From Paraglomus occultum (Eukaryota > Glomeromycota > Glomeromycetes > Paraglomerales > Paraglomeraceae): a stretch of DNA of 17,794 bases. The stretch lies in NCBI GenBank assembly GCA_910592205.1, contig CAJVPJ010000735.1:1-17794 (forward strand), given 5' to 3'. Below are positions 11,105-17,794 of this stretch, piece after piece. How positions within the stretch are numbered: position 1 is the stretch's first letter; every line of letters starts with the position of its first letter. The notes under the pieces were generated by a model. The model searched no databases and had not been told where the DNA came from. It saw only the letters and a program-made list of their open reading frames with translations. The position numbers and the translations under genes were made by a program.

Positions 11105-11440
11105 ATGGCGGTTCTCGAAGCAAGACGGAGCCTGCATAGAATAATTGCTTACACAAAGTGCAGTTCAATCTACAAACTCAACAGAAGAAATGGGCATTCC
11201 CATTTGCCATTTCAGTCGAATGTAATGAGGTTTTGGTTAGATAAAATTAGTACAATTGGAGCACGAAAATTCATATACGGTATATTGAATATACGATCTA
11301 CTGTCTTACACAAAAGCAGCAGATACGGTTTGATCGTCAATATGCATAAGATTTACATCCAAGCCTCTCAAGAGCATTTCTATTATGGTGCAAAGAGTAA
11401 TTACGCTTTGCGTATTTTTTTTTCAAGCACCCGACTTTAA
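11105..11440 (+). CDS. Weak hypothetical ORF, 111 aa
   Basis: An ATG frame with favourable start context (CAAAATGG) and CCAAT/ATTGG motifs 215-240 bp upstream. The product is basic (many R, K, H, S, Y) with no signal peptide, membrane segment or recognisable domain. Codon composition is not clearly different from the flanks. It could be a small gene or a chance frame; I lean to chance. Confidence 0.22.
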   Translation: MAVLEARRSLHRIIAYTKCSSIYKLNRRNGHSHLPFQSNVMRFWLDKISTIGARKFIYGILNIRSTVLHKSSRYGLIVNMHKIYIQASQEHFYYGAKSNYALRIFFSSTRL

Positions 11441-12505
11441 TATTTAACAGACTTGTAATTCGATGTCTCTATATTATATTATGAAACATTGTCATTATAT
11501 GAACAGATTAGACATGTGATGAGAACTTTCCTCATTCAGCGGTCAAGCCAAAAACGGATAACCATCTCATTAACTCAAATACCCTGGTAGCAATCTATAA
11601 AATATTGAACAAGCGAAACTTTATTGGCAGTTATATGTTATAGCGATTGAAAGTGTTAAACGAGTTTCATGAAATATGTTGACCTTTACCCAATAAAAGG
11701 ATAAACTTTTCAAAAAACGAAATCGACGAATTTCCCGAAGCTAATAGATTCAAGGCTGTCGTTAATTTAGAAAGTCTTGTTGGACCATACAATTAATGTG
11801 GGAAGCTTTTGATCGCTCACCCAAGCGTTGGGAATGGGAGATTCATGAAAAATCAACAAGATTGTTCTTTCGTATAAATGTACGGTAATAGCACATGTAT
11901 AATGGGAGGTTAATTGGCGCTCGATATAAAATAAACTCGATCATAAATAATGTTAAAAGAATTTCGATGAAACCCGTTAATGCGTTCTTTGTAGCAGAGC
12001 TTAACGCATTGCTCTGCGGCTTACCTGCTTTACATTTCTTCTTAGCAACAATATGCTATTGGAATTTGTTATGACCAAGCAATAAACAATAAGTAAAGGA
12101 ATTCTTACATGTGGTTATAAGAAATATGATAATAAATTTGCATTTAGCATGTAAGTTGTCCTAACGTCCACGGTAATGTTTACTGTCTTTTTACAACTTC
12201 TTGTTGCTTTTTGTACTAAATTACGTAGAGTTCGATCAATTGCAAGAGTTTGACTAGGAAAAACAACTCATGTTAATAAAATTGTCCATTAGAGAAATAT
12301 TAATACGCTGAACATAAGCCCTAGATTAAGACAAAAATTCGAAATAATGTATAATTGACCCATCATATATATAATAATAAATGTTGTCTGTAAGGATTTG
12401 GTTTAAAAAGTGACATCTAATGAATAACATATAAGCCTTGCAGAAAACTTTATAGTAATAATTAATTATATAAATTCTGCCGCAAATTTAAGTAATAACA
12501 ATGGT

Positions 12506-12511
12506 TTTATT
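12506..12511 (-). promoter_or_regulatory. Polyadenylation signal candidate for the transporter
   Basis: AATAAA on the minus strand, about 96 nt beyond the transporter stop codon, a reasonable 3' UTR length for a fungal gene. Confidence 0.4.
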
Positions 12512-12606
12512 TACATTATTTAATATTTATATTATAACAACATATGTAACAAGTCCGTACTGTTCTATTTCTATGCCAATGATAATTACTTCCTATATCC
12601 ATGGAA

Positions 12607-14414
12607 TTATACATTGGAAGGAACAAATTCACCGTCATTGGTAATTAACTCTAACGGTTTGTTCTTGGTCTCGGGTAAAAGAATTGCGGACGCTGCTCCC
12701 ACCATCATGAAGATAGCATACACTATAGAAGTAACCAGAAATCGCGTACGAAAATGTTCAACAGAATGCACGTCATAAAGCCATTCAAACGTCAAATAAG
12801 AAATTATCACCCCAATTTTCCCAAACGCTGCGCTTAAACCGTAAGCAGTTGAACGATAGCGCGTTGGAAATAGTTCGGCTGGCACGACATATGCTACTGC
12901 ATGCGGACCGAACGCTAAAAAGAACTAGAAATGTTTTACAAGTCTTGCTATTAGCGTCGATAAAAATATAAGCTGTCATTATTTCAAAAAAAAAAAAAAA
13001 AGAGCTTACGAGAGTTATGGTAGAAACTGAATAGTATAAACGGTCTCGACTCAGTTCATCGGTCTGCACAAACCGCATCAGTAATCCCAAAGAGACGAAT
13101 AAAGTTGCACACGCTGCAAACCCAGTATATAAAATGGGTTTTCTGCCCCATTTGTCTATTACATATACGGTAAACAAAGAACCAGGAACATAGCCAAAAA
13201 GAATACGAATCACATTATTTACATTATCCTGCAAGACAATGTTATAAGGAGTGTTGTTGCCCTTATTTATGATAATTCCATCAAAAAGAGCATCAGCTCT
13301 ATATCCAGTCGTGCTAATGTTGACACTGAACCAGATGATGGACGTCGCGAGCAAATATTTTCCATTTTTCCATTGACGAAAATATTGAAACATCTCGAGA
13401 AAATGATTTGGTTTACTTGTGTTTTGCGTCAATTTTGGTCCCCTTTTGTCTTTGTAATTTCCAACCTGCGACTGTTCAATGCTGTGAGTCCAATCAATTT
13501 CTCCTTCAACATCCATTAGATAGCGAGGTGTCTCGGGAATTGATAACCTGAAAAACAGGGCGATTATTGCAGGTACGGCACCAAATCCGATAGTAAATCT
13601 CCATACATGATCAAGATTTCGTGGATCTTGTTTGACGGAATCCCTGAACGCAGCAAGAGCAATGATAGAGACAATACCAGCAAAAAGCATTCCCAGGGCA
13701 AAAATGGCAAACCCTGCTGCCAACATTCTTCCCCTGAGTTTGCTAGGCGCAAGTTCAGATATGATAACTGTGGCGAATGAAATGCTAGTAAACAAATTGT
13801 GCGTTGGGAATGTTTATTTTAATATAAACAAGTGATACATACGGGCACTAATTGGGTAATCCCCGCCAATTCCTATGCCAAGGATAACTCGGCAAAAGAT
13901 GAAAGTGCCCATAAATGATACGGATGGACCCTGGCCAGCAAGAGCAGAAAACAACGTGCCGATCACTACGATTATCAGCTCTACGCCAAACATCTGTTGA
14001 TCAAAAAAAAAACCGAATTAAGGGTTTATACGACAGCCAATTCGACCCTCCAACTCTAACTACTCTTACTTTTTTCCGTCCGTATTTATCAGCCATGTAT
14101 CCGAGTAACACATGACCAAATATAGAACCAAAGCGAATGGCAGATTTGATATTAAAACGAGCAGACTCGGTAAGCACCTCGTCACCGTAAGCATATCCCA
14201 ACATTAATAGCACGAAGCTGATGGAGTGTAGACAATATCCATCAGTGAAGAAACCGGCGCTTGCCACAATGCAGATTCTAATATGCGACCAAGATATCTC
14301 AGCCTCATCAAATTTCTTGAGTGTGATGATGCGTTGAGCAGTAAAGTCATCAGAAATTTTTGAAGAAACTGAGTTTGCCTGAGAGTGGTGTACTTGGGTT
14401 TGGTGTATGCTCAT
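12607..14414 (-). CDS. Major facilitator transporter, phosphate:H+ symporter (PHS) type, divergent, 4 exons, 523 aa
   Basis: A membrane carrier. Exons in transcript order are 14414-14070, 13993-13843, 13767-13010 and 12924-12607. The introns (76, 75, 85 nt) are GT-AG, the last with a long T-run after its donor. Joined length is 1572 nt with an open frame. Family marks in order: GFFTDGY in TM1 (D58), motif A GYMADKYGRKK at 105-115, GIGIGGDYPIS in TM4 (D160, Y161), PETP at 243-246 before a charged central loop, DKWGRKP at 370-376, and VPAELFPTRYRST from V432. This order is that of fungal Pho84-like carriers, and the length fits. The odd part is the pocket. Compared with the structurally known fungal phosphate carrier PiPT, Gln177 aligns with F188, Asp324 with N315 and Tyr328 with T319, while Trp320 is kept as W311. 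The NFGPN motif reads AFGPH, and FTDxYD reads FTDGYC. The fold is secure; phosphate as substrate is not. Another anion or organophosphate is possible. Confidence 0.88.
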
Positions 14415-14427
14415 TTTGTTTGTCCAT
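14350..14427 (-). promoter_or_regulatory. Upstream ORF (25 codons) overlapping the transporter start
   Basis: An ATG at 14427-14425 lies 13 nt upstream of the transporter ATG in another frame. It starts MDKQNEHTP and ends at 14350, inside the transporter coding region. If the transcript begins upstream of it, scanning ribosomes would meet it first and bypass the main start, a common way to dampen translation. The TATA candidate at 14451-14458 puts the likely transcription start close to this ATG, so it may lie at or before the cap. Confidence 0.35.
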
Positions 14428-14450
14428 TGTCAGTTGAGGTTGGGGAACTT

Positions 14451-14458
14451 TATTTATA
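14451..14458 (-). promoter_or_regulatory. TATA box candidate for the transporter
   Basis: TATAAATA on the minus strand about 40 nt before the ATG at 14414. It implies a very short 5' leader. No other strong element was seen in the next 200 bp upstream. Confidence 0.45.
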
Positions 14459-14459
14459 A

Positions 14460-15440
14460 GTGAAGCAGAAAGATCAACAGTGTTTTCAAAACATTGGCAC
14501 ATTGTGTTATACTTGTATAAATAAACATTAAATTCTTTCACGATTGGTGTTGCATTTAGTATTTATATTAGGTGAGGCAAAACAAGCTATAAACGGAAAT
14601 TATTTGAATACTGACCTTATTAATTTTACTATTTATAACGGTTTAGTAATTACAAATAATACGCAAAAATCCGAGCAGGTATTTTCAGTCATATAACATG
14701 CGACTTTTGCTGCTGGAAAATCTATTGGCACTCGTTGAGCCTTTTGCCCCTTATTTTCCTGAACAAAATATTGACATGCCCCAGTTTAGAAAAGTTAAAG
14801 AATACAAAACAGAAATATATAAAATACCAAATGCGTGTGTATCATCTAATCGCGATAGTCATTAAAAATACTCGTGTTACAAACAGTTAACTGAGGCATT
14901 GTAATAATGGAATTACAGTTGTAAATTTAAAACTTTGTCCGTCATGAGCAAACATTGATTGACACTATTTTTGGGAAAAAAAATGAGAATGAAGTTTGTA
15001 TCATTTGACGTGAACCATGATGATTAGAAAATATCTCACATTGCGAGAAATTTAAGGCATCTTTACTAGAACATTGTTAGGAAATAAATTTTTATCAGAT
15101 AAGTTTAATAATTACCCAATTTAGATATTATTTGCAAGACAATCCCCGATACCAACATTAGATTGGGCGAAACCTTATCATGTTACTGCCAACTTTTGGG
15201 GGATGGAGTACAAATTATCAATAATTCGGACATTGTTTCCGAAACTTTTATACGTTCTGATAAATCCACATACGCGTAACGTTTGCAGAGTGTCGGGAAA
15301 AGTGTTGCTTTTTAAGATAGTAAATATTACGAATTTTAATAGTAACCGATGCAAGGACTTGTACATCTGCTAATCTCTTTATACCGAAGTTTTATTACTT
15401 GATAAAAATATAGAATAGTGATTGGTTGCAGCGGATCAGG
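14460..15440. other. AT-rich spacer, no supported gene
   Basis: Contains the distal part of the transporter promoter and then AT-rich sequence with only short frames and no recognisable motif on either strand. Confidence 0.5.
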
Positions 15441-15630
15441 ATCATACGATTTTTGGTCATACTCAATGATATAATCGTACGATTTTAGCTGTCATGTTTG
15501 TGTGCCAATATTTTGATCGTATGATGTCAGCCGTCATGTTTCGTATCCACCTGTTGTATTTTTAAATTCAGTAAATGTGTCTATGATATTCGCACATATT
15601 GTCAATTATGCAATTTTCGTCATACGATTA
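15441..15630. repeat. Degenerate repeats built on an ATCrTACGAT core
   Basis: Units start near 15441 (ATCATACGATTTTTGGTCAT), 15474 (ATCGTACGATTTTAGCTGTC) and 15516 (ATCGTATGATGTCAGCCGTC). The last two both continue into GTCATGTTT and a CC-A end. A further CATACGATT is at 15621-15629. The second unit contains the perfect palindrome ATCGTACGAT at 15474-15483. Spacing is irregular (33 and 42 nt), so this is a decayed tandem array or transposon subterminal repeats, not a microsatellite. Confidence 0.5.
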
Positions 15631-15663
15631 ATGTTGAGTATAAACATAATTAAGTGAATGGGT

Positions 15664-15747
15664 CCGCTTCATTTGCCCGACAAAAACTACCCCAAAAAGG
15701 ATAACTTTGAAATAATGCTGGTAAATATTTGTCGGGCAAGTGAACGG
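15664..15747. repeat. Hairpin-forming inverted repeat, 28-bp arms
   Basis: Arms 15664-15691 and 15720-15747 are imperfect reverse complements with a perfect 12-bp core (TTGCCCGACAAA at 15673-15684 against TTTGTCGGGCAA at 15728-15739). The 28-nt spacer is AT-rich. It ends about 44 bp before the element end at 15792. It is GC-richer than its surroundings and could be a tiny foldback element or the footprint of an excised one. Confidence 0.6.
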
Positions 15748-15791
15748 CTTCCTGGTTATTGATAACTCGATAGTCAGACAGTCCGACTTGT

Positions 15792-17257
15792 CAGTGTCTA
15801 CTCAAAAGTTTCCGATCACCTTTTAAGTTTTACTGCACATAACTCCGTAGTTAAAAATTCAAATGCAATGAAATTTAGTCATTATTTGCGCTTGTTCTAA
15901 TATATTACTATATGTATATGAAATTTTATAGCATATTAATATGTAACATTTAAGTTTGCTTATATCTAAATTTAACGAATTAAGCATCGACTCACAAAAA
16001 AGGGTTTGTTACAACACCGCCGAATTAATATTTATTTGAAAGCATCGGAAAATTTTAATCGAATACAAAAACTTTTATACTGATATCTTGCTTAGCTACC
16101 GAGAATAAAATTATAAACTTTATTATGCAAATTGCGACAAATTTTAATAACTTTGTTCAGAATAGTATTCAAGCACAATTGTGAAGCAAAATAACTTGGT
16201 TGCGTAACGGTAGCGTGTCTTTAACTGCTTTTAATCGACGTTTTATGATTTGAAATGGGGTTCTTCCATTATTCTTGAAGAATTTGAGCCAGTTTGTCTT
16301 GTCCAATGCGTCAGATTTATATGTCTGAATCTTCAAATCAAATTACTGGAGCATGTCTAGTTGAAATTTATAGTTAACGATTTTTCTTCAAGTAACTTAT
16401 AAAATGTATTAAATGTACATTGAAAATGTCCATACTTTTGCTACAAACATACAAGTGTGTTACAAAAATTTTTGCAAAAATAATATTTATCAATATGACA
16501 CAACCGTTGCTCTGAGTAATATGTAAGATACCTGATTTAAAGCTAAAAAGATGTAGTTTTTATTGATATTAATTAAAATGAGATGCGTTCACCGATAATT
16601 GCTTCACTAAATTTCTTAAAACATCATCGGGAATGGCATTCCGTTCCTCAACCATAAAACGCTCTAATTCACCACAGTTTTGAGGCATTTTTTTTTCTAC
16701 CTTATTCCCAGAGGTTTTCGATGGTGTTGAGGTCAGGACTGTTGCTCGGCCAGTCAATAACCTCAGGAACATTTTCCTGAAGAAATGATTTGACTAGACG
16801 GCTGGTATGTTTTGGATCGTTATCTTGTTGGAGCCGCCATTTATTCCCCATCGTTTGATATATGTTTTGAAGTGTTTCCACATAGAATGCGGCATCCATA
16901 TTTCGAAAAAAAAAACCAAATTGTTTTACCGCCTATATGAAATCCACCCCATGCGAGAATTTTGTTTGATCTTTTGGACTAGTCTTTCACCTTTATGACA
17001 GCGTGTTATGGTGTTACGGAAGAGCTGAAAGGCTGTCTCATCCGTAAATAATGTTTTTTTTTCCCCAGTTATCATTAAGGGTGTTTTTTGGCCCGTTCAA
17101 CACGCCTTTTCTATGGTCCGGGGTAAGCATTGGCGTTGCGACTGGAAGACTCTTTTTATAACCAATACTTTTCAGATACTTTGAGACAATATACGATACC
17201 TCGATGCCTTCTTCTGACAATCTAGTGGTCAATGTTCTGAAAGAGTATGAGGAATTA
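15792..17257. mobile_element. Tc1-like element 1, left end and body, interrupted on the right
   Basis: Starts CAGTGTCTACTCAAAAGTTTCCGATCACC, homologous to the inverted copy at 277-1. It contains about 780 bp of subterminal AT-rich sequence and then the minus-strand transposase remnant. At 17256-17257 (TA) the element is broken by insertion of a second Tc1-like element, so its other end would lie right of the window. The base before CAGTG is T, not the expected A of TA, so the left target site is decayed. That this terminus belongs to this transposase is inferred from adjacency and the lack of a nearer terminus. Confidence 0.6.
16569..17257 (-). pseudogene. Tc1-family DD34E transposase, frameshifted, N-terminus interrupted
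   Basis: DNA cut-and-paste transposase remnant. From 17257 downward there is the end of the helix-turn-helix DNA-binding part (RTLTTRLSEEGIEVSYI), then the DDE domain. The first Asp is in TLFTDETAF near 17042, the second in QQDNDPKHTS, and the Glu in NTIENLW, with 34 residues between the latter two. Three frame changes are needed: near an A9 run at about 17050, near 16965, and near 16704. The frame alternates between the same two registers. All three catalytic residues survive but in different frames, so no functional protein can be made. The N-terminal region is separated by the inserted second element. The C-terminus ends with VLRNLVK and a stop at 16569. Confidence 0.9.
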
Positions 17258-17794
17258 CAGTGGTCGACATAAATATCCGGAATTTAATCTCACAAATAAA
17301 AAATTTTATTTTAATTATTTTTGTATGCTTAAATTTCGTACACATGTTGCCAAATACAGTTACTAACTACGTAAAAAAATTCAATAATCTATCTTTTTTC
17401 CCTCCCGCTCAATTACCTCCGAAATGCGATTTTTCATGCTATTCGCTAACCTAAGGAAGAGATTATTATCCAGACCCTCCCATTCCTGACTAATTATTTC
17501 TTGAAAGTCAGTTGTTAAAAGCCTTTTTTTTTCATTAACCGCAAATTTACTTCTTTCTCCACTTTTCCCTTAAGTATTGCCCACAAATTCTCGATGGGGT
17601 TTATATTTGGCGAGTAAGCGGGCCAATCAAGAATGCGAATATTATGGTGCTCAAACAGGTCAGTTATTGCCCTCGCCTTGTGGATAGGGGAGTTATCCTG
17701 TTGAAAACAAAACTGACGATTTGCTCTAGAAATGTAAGGGAAAAGGTGAGTTTCAAGAATTTGTTGATATCTTTTAGCATTGAAGTTTTCAGTG
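17258..17794. mobile_element. Tc1-like element 2, nested in element 1, runs off the right edge
   Basis: Begins CAGTGGTCGACATAAATATCCGG directly after a TA at 17256-17257, the hallmark of a Tc1/mariner terminus at its target dinucleotide. Left of the TA is element 1 transposase coding sequence, so element 2 inserted into element 1. Its terminus differs from that of element 1, so it is a separate family. The second terminus and the other copy of the TA would lie outside the window. Confidence 0.75.
17381..17794 (-). pseudogene. Second Tc1-family transposase, C-terminal part, one frameshift
   Basis: From the right edge downward the minus strand encodes the C-terminal half of a DDE transposase with QQDNSPIHKARA, DWPAYSPNINP and IENLWAILKGK. 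The second Asp and the Glu are 34 residues apart (DD34E). After the MKKK segment the frame runs into a stop. The true continuation (KRLLTTDFQEIISQEWEG, ending KKIDY and a stop at 17381) lies one frame away, across a run of nine A at 17524-17532. A one-base loss in that run explains the break. Sequence similarity to element 1 is limited to family motifs. The N-terminal half is outside the window. Confidence 0.88.

Larger units (their letters stand above)
10518..12505. other. Intergenic DNA between two convergent genes
   Basis: This spacer separates the plus-strand cysteine-rich gene from the minus-strand transporter. Apart from the weak frame at 11105-11440 and two CCAAT-type motifs (CCAAT at 10867-10871, ATTGG at 10886-10890), I see no gene, RNA or repeat. 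Confidence 0.5.

Noticed and set aside
12985-13002. Long A-run suspected of being a retrocopy poly(A) tail
   Set aside because: It is the polypyrimidine stretch just inside intron 3 of the minus-strand transporter, whose flanking exons join in frame.
1-17794. Possible CRISPR array, operon or bacterial mobile system
   Set aside because: The genes are spliced and eukaryotic, and no regularly spaced identical repeats were seen.

Overview
This is a eukaryotic, AT-rich window, most likely from a filamentous or early-diverging fungus. Three observations point there: a trehalase with the fungal neutral-trehalase layout (kinase-target N-terminal arm, calcium-binding loop, then the catalytic domain); short GT-AG introns of 75 to 129 nt, one with a perfect TACTAAC branch site; and decayed Tc1/mariner-type transposons in the intergenic DNA. 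I cannot name the species. A Mucoromycota-type lineage is only a guess from gene content and base composition.

Layout. Positions 1-277 are the outer end of a repeat element that runs off the left edge. Positions 280-3300 show no convincing gene. A four-exon neutral trehalase lies on the plus strand at 3620-6043 (706 aa), behind a pyrimidine-rich promoter. Positions 6044-9480 are mostly featureless AT-rich DNA with one weak candidate exon near 7694-7887. A single-exon plus-strand gene at 9612-10517 encodes a 301-aa basic, cysteine-rich protein that I do not recognise. Positions 10518-12505 hold one weak 111-aa reading frame. A four-exon minus-strand gene at 12607-14414 encodes a 523-aa major facilitator transporter of the phosphate:H+ symporter (PHS) type with several altered pocket residues.

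The right end is transposon territory. Degenerate CATACGAT-type repeats (15441-15630) and a 28-bp-arm hairpin (15664-15747) precede an element end at 15792 that is homologous, in inverted orientation, to the left edge of the window. A frameshifted DD34E transposase (16569-17257) follows. It is itself interrupted at a TA by a second, different Tc1-like element (17258 to the right edge) with its own frameshifted transposase.

How the genes relate: trehalase hydrolyses cytosolic trehalose to glucose, and the PHS-type transporter would take up a small anion or organic solute. They are 6.5 kb apart on opposite strands with unrelated genes and spacers between them, so I see no operon or obvious cluster. 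I did not find a multi-gene novel system. The best candidates for new biology are the cysteine-rich orphan and the transporter with the changed pocket.
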